From positions 1 to 24,430 of the forward strand of contig CAKSBP010000045.1 in assembly GCA_934438135.1 (NCBI GenBank): a stretch of 24,430 bases of DNA, given 5' to 3'. This DNA is from an uncultured Clostridium sp. Its GTDB lineage: Bacteria; Bacillota; Clostridia; Lachnospirales; Lachnospiraceae. The notes beneath the pieces were generated by a model, which worked only from the letters and a program-made list of their open reading frames with translations, made no database searches and had not been told where the DNA came from. The translations under genes were made by a program, and so were the position numbers. Positions 7,342 to 14,619 of the stretch are shown in pieces. Each line of letters opens with the position of its first letter. Within the stretch, counting starts at the first letter, position 1.

Positions 7342-8736
7342 GTGTTACTAACAAATGATATCTTTATATTCGTAATCTTACCAATATTAGCCTTGGTTTA
7401 CTATCTGGCTGGGTGGTCGAGAAACGTTCAGAATGTGATTCTTTTGGCAGGAAGCCTTTTACTGTATGGATTTTGCGAACCGATATATATCTGGGTTTTA
7501 ATTGGACTGATTTTTTACAGTTATGGAATGGGATTTATCCTAGAATTCAGCCAGAATAAGAAAATTCTTTGGACAGCGGTGGCGGGATACGCAGTAGTAT
7601 TGTTTTATTTCCGCTATGCCACATTTCTGCTTCACAACATTAATGTGGAGTTAGGGGAGGCGATGCAGATTCCAGTACCGGAAATTCTGGTACCGGTTGG
7701 AATTTCTTTCTTTGTATTAAGAGGAATTTCTTATTTGGCAGATGTCTATCATGGAAAAGGAAATGTGCAGAAAAATCCCGTAAACTTAGCACTATATCTG
7801 TGTTTCTTTCCACAGCAGCTGGCAGGTCCCGTGATAAGATATTCGGTTATGGAGAAACAACTAATTGATAGAAAGGAAACTTGGCAGAAGTTTTCGACTG
7901 GAAGCTGTCGTTTCCTTATCGGATTGGCAAAAATTACGTTGATTGCAAGAGGAGTATCGGAACTAACAGATCGAATTTTTGCAATGGAAACAATGGGAGT
8001 GGCAGTGGCATGGCTGGGGGCTGCCGCATTTTCTCTCCAGGTTTATTATGTATTTGCTGGTTATTCAGACATGGCAATTGGTTTAGGACTTATATTTGGC
8101 TTTAAATGGGAAGATAATTTTAATTATCCTTACACTGCGAAAAGCATAAGTGATTTCTGGAGAAGATTTCATATTACATTTGGGAACTGGATTCGGGAAT
8201 ACGTGTATTATCCTTTGGGGGGCTCTAGAGTGGAAAATAAGGATAAAATGATCCGAAACCTGTTTGTTATGTGTCTTGTGTCAGGAATCTGGTATGGAAG
8301 TGAATGGACATTTTTCTTCTTTGGAGTATTTCAGTTCTTTTGTATTTTAATGGAAAAACTGTTTAACCTGGAAAACAACAAAGGTTCTGCCTGGATAAAA
8401 CATGTCTACTGTCTGTTTATTCTACAGATTGGCTGGGTGTTATTCCGTGCGGAAGATTTAGTAGAAGCAGGAAAATACTTTGCATCTATGTTTGGATTGG
8501 CTGGTACTGGATTTGGAGGCCGTCAGGCAGCGGCGCTTGCGTTGGAATATAGTATGCCTTTGGCAGCAGGAATTCTCTTCTCTATTCCATTGGCACGGTT
8601 CGGGAAACAATATGTCTATGAGAAAAAGAAAGGATTTCAGGTAATTGAAATCATATATCCGTTTGTTATGATTTTTCTGTTTTTAGTATGCATTGGCTTA
8701 CTCTCACAGGAGAATAACTGCTGGCGGTTCTTATAA
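7342..8736 (+). CDS. MBOAT-family O-acyltransferase (AlgI-like)
   Basis: This 464-residue polytopic membrane protein would pass acetyl or another acyl group across the membrane for O-acylation of an exported glycan. Family motifs are present: FFPQQLAGPV, YSDMAIGLG, and FWRRFHITFGNWIREYVYYPLGG with the conserved His277. At the second key motif, normally WHG, the protein has WYG (Tyr318). The frame is open from 7291, inside the synthase gene. The GTG at 7342 follows AGGAA and gives an N-terminus (MLLTNDIFIFVILPILALVY) like that of other AlgI proteins. Only 28 bases separate it from the synthase stop, so they are one operon and the synthase product is the likely acceptor. The usual SGNH/AlgX-type partner is absent. 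Confidence 0.88.
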   Translation: MLLTNDIFIFVILPILALVYYLAGWSRNVQNVILLAGSLLLYGFCEPIYIWVLIGLIFYSYGMGFILEFSQNKKILWTAVAGYAVVLFYFRYATFLLHNINVELGEAMQIPVPEILVPVGISFFVLRGISYLADVYHGKGNVQKNPVNLALYLCFFPQQLAGPVIRYSVMEKQLIDRKETWQKFSTGSCRFLIGLAKITLIARGVSELTDRIFAMETMGVAVAWLGAAAFSLQVYYVFAGYSDMAIGLGLIFGFKWEDNFNYPYTAKSISDFWRRFHITFGNWIREYVYYPLGGSRVENKDKMIRNLFVMCLVSGIWYGSEWTFFFFGVFQFFCILMEKLFNLENNKGSAWIKHVYCLFILQIGWVLFRAEDLVEAGKYFASMFGLAGTGFGGRQAAALALEYSMPLAAGILFSIPLARFGKQYVYEKKKGFQVIEIIYPFVMIFLFLVCIGLLSQENNCWRFL

Positions 8737-8765
8737 AATAAAAGTGGAAGGAAAGAGAGCATACA

Positions 8766-8999
8766 ATGGAGCGTTATTTTAAAAAGAAAGCAGCAGCGGC
8801 TTTGTGTCTGTCTGGGATTCTTTTTTTTGGAACCTATATAAGTGTTCAGGGGCTGGTTCAGACAAAGACAGCAGTTAAGTTTAATGATATAGAGAAAACA
8901 GTGGAAGCAGCGGTGGAAAAACAAATTGTAAACCGCCTCGAATCCATTGGTTTTTACCGACAGGTACAGAGATTGTTTGGGAAAAAATATAATTCATAG
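8766..8999 (+). CDS. Small single-pass membrane protein of the polysaccharide operon
   Basis: This 77-residue protein has a basic head (MERYFKKK), one hydrophobic segment (about residues 9-31) and an extracytoplasmic tail with an amphipathic stretch ending LFGKKYNS. The ATG is preceded by GGAAGG and lies 29 bases after the MBOAT stop. A terminator follows directly, so it is the last gene of the synthase operon. The tail vaguely resembles the start of AlgX/DHHW-type partner proteins that accompany MBOAT acyltransferases, so it may be a reduced or truncated version of one. It could equally be an unrelated accessory subunit. No known domain is recognised. Confidence 0.65.
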   Translation: MERYFKKKAAAALCLSGILFFGTYISVQGLVQTKTAVKFNDIEKTVEAAVEKQIVNRLESIGFYRQVQRLFGKKYNS

Positions 9000-9005
9000 T
9001 AAAGT

Positions 9006-9036
9006 AAAAAGTCCATGGAATATCCGTGGACTTTTT
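9006..9036 (+). terminator. Terminator of the exopolysaccharide operon
   Basis: AAAAAGTCCATGG and the matching CCGTGGACTTTTT form a near-perfect stem of about 13 bp around a 4-base loop, with A runs before and T runs after. It can work in both directions. Confidence 0.88.
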
Positions 9037-9067
9037 AATACAGTTTATTAAATAAAACAAAATGTTC

Positions 9068-9096
9068 TTGACAATTACTACATTTTGGAGCAGAAT
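9068..9096 (+). promoter_or_regulatory. Promoter of the tiny gene
   Basis: A consensus -35 TTGACA (9068-9073) is followed after 17 bp by a weaker -10 CAGAAT (9091-9096). The AAAGGAGG ribosome site begins 7 bases later, so the leader is very short. Confidence 0.55.
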
Positions 9097-9121
9097 AAAG
9101 ATAAAGGAGGACATATTTGTA

Positions 9122-9253
9122 TTGGAAGAAATTATAAGTTACATATTAGGAGTGAGAATCATGGAAAGATGGAAAGAGTTATTAAAAGAATTCTGGGAGT
9201 ATTTGGTATGGTTTGAAAAAAGAGTTTGTTATGGAGCAGAAGATAAAAAGTAA
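9122..9253 (+). CDS. Very small Trp-rich amphipathic protein, 43 (or 30) residues
   Basis: A TTG at 9122, 11 bases after AAAGGAGG (9103-9110), opens a 43-residue frame. A second in-frame start, ATG at 9161, has its own AGGAG 8 bases upstream and would give 30 residues (MERWKELLKEFWEYLVWF followed by a charged tail). The sequence alternates Trp/Leu/Phe with Lys/Glu like an amphipathic helix that could lie on a membrane. It has its own promoter and an exceptionally stable terminator, so it is an independent short transcript of about 220 bases. It could be a regulatory peptide, a toxin-like peptide or an RNA whose frame is incidental. No family is recognised. Confidence 0.5.
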   Translation: MEEIISYILGVRIMERWKELLKEFWEYLVWFEKRVCYGAEDKK

Positions 9254-9261
9254 GTGGGTTA

Positions 9262-9315
9262 ATCAAAAGAAAAAGCCATGTGCAGAGGACTGTGTATGGC
9301 TTTTTCTTTTGATAC
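9262..9315 (+). terminator. Exceptionally long terminator hairpin
   Basis: ATCAAAAGAAAAAGCCAT (9262-9279) pairs perfectly over 18 bp with 9296-9313, around a 16-base loop. It is A-rich before and T-rich after, so it should stop transcription in either direction. Confidence 0.88.
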
Positions 9316-9379
9316 TATAAATTCTATACAATTTTTCGCAGAAAAACTGGCACTCTTCTACTAAAAGACAAAAGGGGGG

Positions 9380-9408
9380 TTGCTATTTTTATTTTGGAAC
9401 GATATAGT
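9380..9408 (+). promoter_or_regulatory. Promoter of the esterase operon
   Basis: TTGCTA (9380-9385) and TATAGT (9403-9408) are 17 bp apart, just after a G-rich stretch. Transcription would start near 9415, which excludes the longer ATG start at 9412 and favours the TTG at 9460. Confidence 0.55.
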
Positions 9409-9459
9409 TAAATGGTAAGATGTGTATTAGGTAATTGCAGAAGAAAGGAGAAAATACAA

Positions 9460-10521
9460 TTGAAAGCAGATAGGGCCCATGTAAAAGTGATGGGACGTAC
9501 ATATTGGAACGAAAAAGAGGAACGCTGGATGGTTGGCACCTGTTCTGGAATCGCCTTTACCATGAAAGGAACTATGGCAGAAGTCAAGGTTCTTGCAGAT
9601 AATTATATTCATGCTCCAGAACAAGTAAATGTACATGCCAGAATGGGAATTTTCGTGAATGGAAAATTGGTTACGGATGCTATGATTGACGAAGATGAGA
9701 AAACCTATCAGATATTTTCCAGTGAAGTAGTACAGGATGTAACAATTTCGATCTTGAAGCTGTCCGAATCAGCATTTGGTGATTTTGGAATTTCAGATAT
9801 TTCGGTGGTTTCAGAAAATGGGATTCATCCGGTTCCGCCGAAAAAGCACAGAATTGAGTTTGTCGGAGATTCTATCACTTGCGGATATGGTGTAGAGGAT
9901 TCGCAAATTGATGGAGGATTCAAGACCTGTACTGAAAATGGAATGAAATCCTATGCCTATAAGACGATTCGTGCATTAGACGTAGATTACAGTATTTGTT
10001 CTGCCAGTGGATTTGGTATTATTTCTGGATATACAGATACCGATGAGCCTCTTGCAGACCAGCTGATTCCACCATACTATGATAAGATTTCCTTTTCACG
10101 TTCGACTCATCCAAATGGAGTGAATCCATGCATGATAGACTGGGATTTTTCCAGTTATCAGCCGGAAGCAGTCATCGTAAATCTGGGTACCAACGATACT
10201 TCTTTTGTTAAGGAAAATAAGGACAGACAGGAAGAGTTTACTTCAGAGTACGTGAATTTCCTCTATAAAATCCGTAAAAATAATCCAAATGCCAAAATTA
10301 TCTGCATCCTTGGAATTATGGGAAATTCTCTATATCCGGCAGTAGAAGAAGCGGTAAAAAGGTTTCAGAATCAGACTGGAGATAACAACAGTATAGCACT
10401 TCGCTTCGAGGATCAGAAAGAAGAGGATGGATACTGTGTAGACTGGCATCCATCGGAACTGACACATACAAAGGCAGCAAAGAAGCTGACCGAGTTTGTG
10501 AAGAAAGAAATGAACTGGTAA
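9460..10521 (+). CDS. CE2-type SGNH carbohydrate acetylesterase, no signal peptide
   Basis: This 353-residue enzyme is predicted to remove O-acetyl groups from carbohydrate. The first 125 residues form a beta-sandwich typical of carbohydrate esterase family 2. The SGNH hydrolase domain follows, with GDSITCGYG (nucleophile Ser138), GTND (Asn245) and DWHP (Asp328, His330). The start is taken as TTG at 9460, 9 bases after AAAGGAG; an ATG at 9412 precedes the probable transcription start. Neither start gives a signal peptide, so the protein should act in the cytoplasm on imported acetylated oligosaccharides, unlike secreted CE2 enzymes such as those of cellulosomes. It leads an operon with the DUF3298-like protein (30 bases on) and probably the PL4 lyase. 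Acetylated rhamnogalacturonan fragments are a plausible substrate. Confidence 0.85.
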   Translation: MKADRAHVKVMGRTYWNEKEERWMVGTCSGIAFTMKGTMAEVKVLADNYIHAPEQVNVHARMGIFVNGKLVTDAMIDEDEKTYQIFSSEVVQDVTISILKLSESAFGDFGISDISVVSENGIHPVPPKKHRIEFVGDSITCGYGVEDSQIDGGFKTCTENGMKSYAYKTIRALDVDYSICSASGFGIISGYTDTDEPLADQLIPPYYDKISFSRSTHPNGVNPCMIDWDFSSYQPEAVIVNLGTNDTSFVKENKDRQEEFTSEYVNFLYKIRKNNPNAKIICILGIMGNSLYPAVEEAVKRFQNQTGDNNSIALRFEDQKEEDGYCVDWHPSELTHTKAAKKLTEFVKKEMNW

Positions 10522-10551
10522 CAAAGAAATAAGAAAGTGAGGATAAAAAAT

Positions 10552-11274
10552 ATGAAAAAAATAGGAAATGTGATAGCATTGCTTTTGTGTATTGTATTAG
10601 CAGTACCAATGATACAGAATGAGAAGATATCTGCAGCAGAAAGTGTAAAGGTTACGATAAAAAAAGAAGCAGTAACTTATCGGGATGCGGATGGAACGCT
10701 TAGGGGTGTCGTTTCATTTCAATACCCTGTTATTAGTGGAAGTTCCTCTGCAGTCAAAAGCGTAAATGCAAAGCTGAAAAAGCAGGCGGAGAACTTTGTG
10801 AAAAGCAGCCAGGCATCCAATATAAAAGAATATGTGGAAGCAGCGATTGAAAACAATGGTTTTTATGATGAGAAAGAATATTACTATTATAAAACAACCT
10901 GTAAAGTTACCTATAATAGAAAAAATGTCGTAAGTTTTCATTATACAGAACGCTGGTATGCAGGCGGTGTTTATAACCGTTCCGATTATGGACATACCTA
11001 TAATACAAAAAGCTGGAAGGAATTAAGTGCAGTTAATGTAATTCCGGGAAATGCAGCAGCAGTAAAACAGACAGTTGTGAAATACGGTACAGCTAAATTA
11101 AAAAAACAGAGCTCGGATTTCTATAATGCAGGAACTGCAGCATTGAAAAAGGTACCTGTAGGTAAATATAAATTTTATCTGACAGCCGGAAAAGCAGTTG
11201 TCTGCTTTGGAAGCTATGAATTGGACTGCGGTACAAGCTGGTATTTAATTTCAGTGCCAGGTGTATATAAATAG
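10552..11274 (+). CDS. Secreted DUF3298/RsiV-like protein
   Basis: This 240-residue protein has a signal peptide (MKKIGNVIALLLCIVLAVP..., likely cleaved near residues 24-30 at SAAE). The exported part resembles the DUF4163/DUF3298 arrangement seen in the extracellular half of RsiV. It has a first strand pair with FQYPVISG, an SVNAKLKKQAENFV helix and the motif WYAGGVYNRSDYGHTYN. It lacks the cytoplasmic anti-sigma part of RsiV, so a regulatory role is not supported. Lysozyme or glycan binding at the cell surface is a family-based guess. ATG at 10552 is chosen because GTGAGGA lies 8 bases before it; a GTG at 10537 lies within that ribosome site. It follows the esterase closely and no terminator precedes the PL4 gene. 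Confidence 0.72.
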   Translation: MKKIGNVIALLLCIVLAVPMIQNEKISAAESVKVTIKKEAVTYRDADGTLRGVVSFQYPVISGSSSAVKSVNAKLKKQAENFVKSSQASNIKEYVEAAIENNGFYDEKEYYYYKTTCKVTYNRKNVVSFHYTERWYAGGVYNRSDYGHTYNTKSWKELSAVNVIPGNAAAVKQTVVKYGTAKLKKQSSDFYNAGTAALKKVPVGKYKFYLTAGKAVVCFGSYELDCGTSWYLISVPGVYK

Positions 11275-11349
11275 TCAAAAAAGAAAGGAGGTACATATAG
11301 GAAAGTAAAAAACTGGTATTAGATAATATTAGAATAAGGAGAGGGTATT

Positions 11350-12993
11350 ATGTTTTATAAGAAAAAACACAACGTATTTATGGGGCTGGTAAATTTCCTT
11401 ATGGTGTTTACTTTGATTGTTTCAACCCTGATGGTATCTGCACCAAAGGTTTCAGCGGCGGCAGTATATGTAACAGATAGCGGTTCTACACTTGTAGTAA
11501 ATACAGGTTCAGGACTGATTTACACGATTAACAAAGCAAATGGTGATATGGTTTCCTGTAAGTTAAACGGAACAGAACTGACTGGCACGAAGCCATCCCA
11601 CATTAATTCTGGGCTTGGTTCAGCAAATGTAACCTGGAGCCGTTCTCCATCCGGTTCTACACTGGTAATTACCGTTGATGCAGGAACCTTAACACATTAT
11701 TATGTGTCCCGTGGCGGTGAAAATATTATTTACATGGCAACATATATTTCTGAAGAACCATCTATCGGATGTCTTCGTTATATTTTCCGTGGAAATGGGA
11801 ATATATTGAAGAACGTTCCAACGGAATCTGATATTAGAAATGCAGTAGGGTTTGAAGGTGGTCCAGATGTATTTTCTTTCTCCAATGGAAAGACTGCATC
11901 AAAATATTACGGAAATGATCAGGCAAAAGATTTGACAATCCGTGGCTGTACTGGAAATGGTGTTGGTGTATTTATGGCATATGGAAGCCGTGAGACAGGA
12001 ATTGGTGGACCATTTTACCGTGATATTCAGTTCCAGTCCGGAATCGATACAGAGATTTATAATGTTATGAATCACGCAATTGGAGCAACTGAAAGTTTTC
12101 GTATGGGATTATATGGACCTTACGCTTATGTGTTTACCAATGGAAGTACACCATCTATTCCAGATTTCAGCTGGATGCGTTCTCTGAATTTAAAGGGATG
12201 GGTTTCCAGTCGTGGAGCCGTTGCCGTTACCGGACTGTCTGGAATGGAATCAGATCAGGAATACACGTATGTATTTTCCAACGAAAACGCACAGTACTGG
12301 ACAACAGCATATAGCACAAATGGGTTTGGAAAATGTACTAATATGAAACCGGGAACATATACAATGGAAGTATACAAAGGCGAACTTTGTGTTCATACGG
12401 TTACGGGTGTTACAGTTACTGCAAATAATACGACGATGCTTCATACCCAGACAATTTCCAATGATCCAGCTAAAAAATCTGCTATCTGGCGAATTGGTAA
12501 ATGGGATGGTACACCACTTGAATTTTTAAATGGTAAGAATATTTCGATTATGCATCCATCTGATATAAGAAATGCGGGTTGGGGACCAGTTACCTATACG
12601 GTTGGAAGCAGCAGTACAGTACAGTTTCCTGCAGCGCAGTTCCGTGCAGCAAATAGTCCAACAACTATTAAATTTAATTTAAATTCCAGTCAGGCATCAT
12701 CTTATCATACATTAAATATTGGAATTACGACGGCGTATAATAATGGACGTCCAAGTGTCACGATTAACGGACATGCATTAGCAGCAAAGAGTGCATCCTC
12801 ACAGCCAAAGACACGTAGTTTGACGGTTGGTACTTACCGTGGAAACAATACGACATTTTCCTGGAGTATTCCAGCATCTTACTTTGTCAATGGAACTAAC
12901 ACAATTAGTATTACACCAATCAGTGGAAATGCAGATATGAGCACATATTTAAGTGCTTCTTATGCATATGACTGTGTAGAATTAGCAGATTAA
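11350..12993 (+). CDS. Secreted PL4 rhamnogalacturonan endolyase
   Basis: This 547-residue exported protein should cleave the rhamnose-galacturonic acid backbone of pectin (rhamnogalacturonan I) by beta-elimination. A signal peptide ends at about VSAAA (residues 33-38). The three-domain PL4 plan is visible: an N-terminal beta-sandwich with TASKYYGND (Lys185 at the position I assign to the catalytic lysine), GGPFYRDI and RMGLYGPYAYVF; a small middle domain (about 275-370); and a C-terminal domain opening IWRIGKWDGTPLEF, MHPSDIRN. Where related sequences have NSGHVQTE, as I remember them, this one reads NHAIGATE. The expected histidine is thus Ile244, with His242 two residues before. ATG follows AAGGAGAGGG. 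It is likely last in the esterase operon. The family call is firm; activity is less certain. Confidence 0.85.
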   Translation: MFYKKKHNVFMGLVNFLMVFTLIVSTLMVSAPKVSAAAVYVTDSGSTLVVNTGSGLIYTINKANGDMVSCKLNGTELTGTKPSHINSGLGSANVTWSRSPSGSTLVITVDAGTLTHYYVSRGGENIIYMATYISEEPSIGCLRYIFRGNGNILKNVPTESDIRNAVGFEGGPDVFSFSNGKTASKYYGNDQAKDLTIRGCTGNGVGVFMAYGSRETGIGGPFYRDIQFQSGIDTEIYNVMNHAIGATESFRMGLYGPYAYVFTNGSTPSIPDFSWMRSLNLKGWVSSRGAVAVTGLSGMESDQEYTYVFSNENAQYWTTAYSTNGFGKCTNMKPGTYTMEVYKGELCVHTVTGVTVTANNTTMLHTQTISNDPAKKSAIWRIGKWDGTPLEFLNGKNISIMHPSDIRNAGWGPVTYTVGSSSTVQFPAAQFRAANSPTTIKFNLNSSQASSYHTLNIGITTAYNNGRPSVTINGHALAAKSASSQPKTRSLTVGTYRGNNTTFSWSIPASYFVNGTNTISITPISGNADMSTYLSASYAYDCVELAD

Positions 12994-13093
12994 ATAAAAA
13001 ATCATTTTTTCTATTCAATATGTAGTTGACGTTCCATTTCTACTCATGCTAGTATAATACTGTTTGATAATTTATGAAAAAGAGGATAATGTG

Positions 13094-14458
13094 ATGGAGA
13101 AAAATTCGACAAAAGATATGACAGCGGGTTCACCGCTAAAATTGATTCTGGGATTTTCTATACCATTATTATTTGGTATGCTGTTTCAGCAGTTTTACAG
13201 TATGGTGGATACGATTATTGTTGGAAAATTCCTTGGTGTGAAGTCACTGGCAGCAGTTGGCTCAACGGGTTCCATTAACTTTATGATTATTGGATTTTGT
13301 ATGGGTGTCTGTAATGGATTTGCCATTCCCGTTGCACAAAGATTTGGAGCAGATGATCCAAAAGGTCTGCGAAAATTTGCGGCCAACAGTGCCTGGCTTT
13401 CCATCGTATTTTCACTGATAATGACAGTGTTCGTCTGCGTATATTGTGAGAAAATTTTAATCTGGATGAAAACTCCTTCGGATATTATAGATGGGGCATA
13501 TTCCTATATTTTTGTTATTTTTCTGGGAATTCCAGCAACGTATCTTTATAATCTGCTGTCTGGAATTATTCGTTCTCTGGGAGATAGTAAGACACCATTG
13601 TATTTTTTACTGCTTTCATCAGTCTTAAATATTATACTGGATCTTCTGCTCATTATTGTGGCAGGGATGGGAGTTGCTGGTGCAGCATGGGCTACTGTGA
13701 TTTCTCAAGCAGTTTCTGGAGTATTCTGTCTGTTTTATATGAAGAAAAAATATGCAGTTTTAAAATATGAACCAGGTGAAGCAAAACTGGATGGAAATTG
13801 TGTGAGAACTCTTTGTTTTATGGGAATTCCTATGGGACTTCAGTATTCCATTACTGCGATTGGAAGTGTTATCCTGCAGACGGCAGTCAATGACTTAGGT
13901 TCTATAGTGGTTGCATCTATGACGGCAGGATTTAAGGTAAGTATGTTCTTATGCTGTCCATTTGATGCACTTGGTTCTACTATGGCCACTTATGCCGGTC
14001 AGAATATTGGGGCAAAGAAGCTTGAACGTATGAATCAGGGTATTAAGGCAAGCATTTTAATTGGTTCCATATATTCCATCATAGCATTTATCTTGGTTAT
14101 ATTTTTTGGAAAATACCTTGCCTTGCTCTTTGTAGAAAGAGAAGAAACTGAGATTTTAAAACAAGTTGCAAAATTCCTGATGATACAGGCAGCTTTTTAT
14201 ATTCCACTTTGTCTTGTTAATGTAGTAAGATTCTGTATTCAGGGGTTAGGCTATTCCATGTTTGCTATTTTAGCCGGCGTCTGTGAAATGATTGCCCGAT
14301 CTGTTGTCGGATTTGTTTTCGTTCCGATATTTGGCTTTACAGCAGTTTGTCTGGCAAGTCCAATGGCATGGATATGTGCAGATTTATTCTTGATTCCGGC
14401 ATATCTTTATGTTATGAGGAGACTGAAAAGGAAATTGGGAGAAGAAGCAATGCAATAA
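13094..14458 (+). CDS. MATE-family multidrug/Na+ antiporter
   Basis: This is a 454-residue protein with 12 predicted membrane helices in two repeated halves, the standard MATE length. The N-terminal signature GSPLKLILGFSIPLLFGMLFQQFYSMVDTIIVG and AVGSTGSI are typical of the large clostridial branch. It would export cationic drugs or metabolites using a Na+ or H+ gradient; no substrate can be assigned. The frame is open from 13064, but AGAGGA (13081-13086) lies 7 bases before the ATG at 13094. A TATAAT box is at 13053-13058; the best -35 match (TTGACG, 13026-13031) is 21 bp away, too far for a strong promoter. A clear terminator follows, so it is transcribed alone. Confidence 0.92.
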   Translation: MEKNSTKDMTAGSPLKLILGFSIPLLFGMLFQQFYSMVDTIIVGKFLGVKSLAAVGSTGSINFMIIGFCMGVCNGFAIPVAQRFGADDPKGLRKFAANSAWLSIVFSLIMTVFVCVYCEKILIWMKTPSDIIDGAYSYIFVIFLGIPATYLYNLLSGIIRSLGDSKTPLYFLLLSSVLNIILDLLLIIVAGMGVAGAAWATVISQAVSGVFCLFYMKKKYAVLKYEPGEAKLDGNCVRTLCFMGIPMGLQYSITAIGSVILQTAVNDLGSIVVASMTAGFKVSMFLCCPFDALGSTMATYAGQNIGAKKLERMNQGIKASILIGSIYSIIAFILVIFFGKYLALLFVEREETEILKQVAKFLMIQAAFYIPLCLVNVVRFCIQGLGYSMFAILAGVCEMIARSVVGFVFVPIFGFTAVCLASPMAWICADLFLIPAYLYVMRRLKRKLGEEAMQ

Positions 14459-14487
14459 CGGAATAGAGAAATCTATTCCGTTTTTTT
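14458..14487 (+). terminator. Terminator of the MATE gene
   Basis: ACGGAATAGA (14458-14467) pairs perfectly with TCTATTCCGT (14472-14481) around GAAA and runs into seven T. The stem begins with the last base of the MATE stop codon. Confidence 0.92.
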
Positions 14488-14554
14488 GTGTTAAAAAAAT
14501 ATTGTGTTAAAATTCATTTACATGCAAGATATCTCCAGAAAATGTTTTTAAATC

Positions 14555-14583
14555 TTGTTTCATAGGAAGAATACTGTTATAAT
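14555..14583 (+). promoter_or_regulatory. Promoter of the NSS transporter gene
   Basis: TTGTTT (14555-14560) and TATAAT (14578-14583) are 17 bp apart, and a TGT directly before the -10 makes it an extended -10 promoter. Confidence 0.65.
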
Positions 14584-14619
14584 GAAAAATAAATTTAAAT
14601 AGTGAAGGTGGTACGTAAA

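Noticed and set aside
11283..11300. A near-perfect AGAAAGGAGG ribosome site between the DUF3298-like gene and the PL4 lyase
   Set aside because: No start codon lies at a usable distance and the following frame soon stops; the lyase has its own AAGGAG site. Possibly a relic.
12994..13020. AAAAAATCATTTTTT after the PL4 gene as a terminator
   Set aside because: The stem is only A-T pairs with a tiny loop, too weak to call; no better terminator is visible before the MATE promoter.
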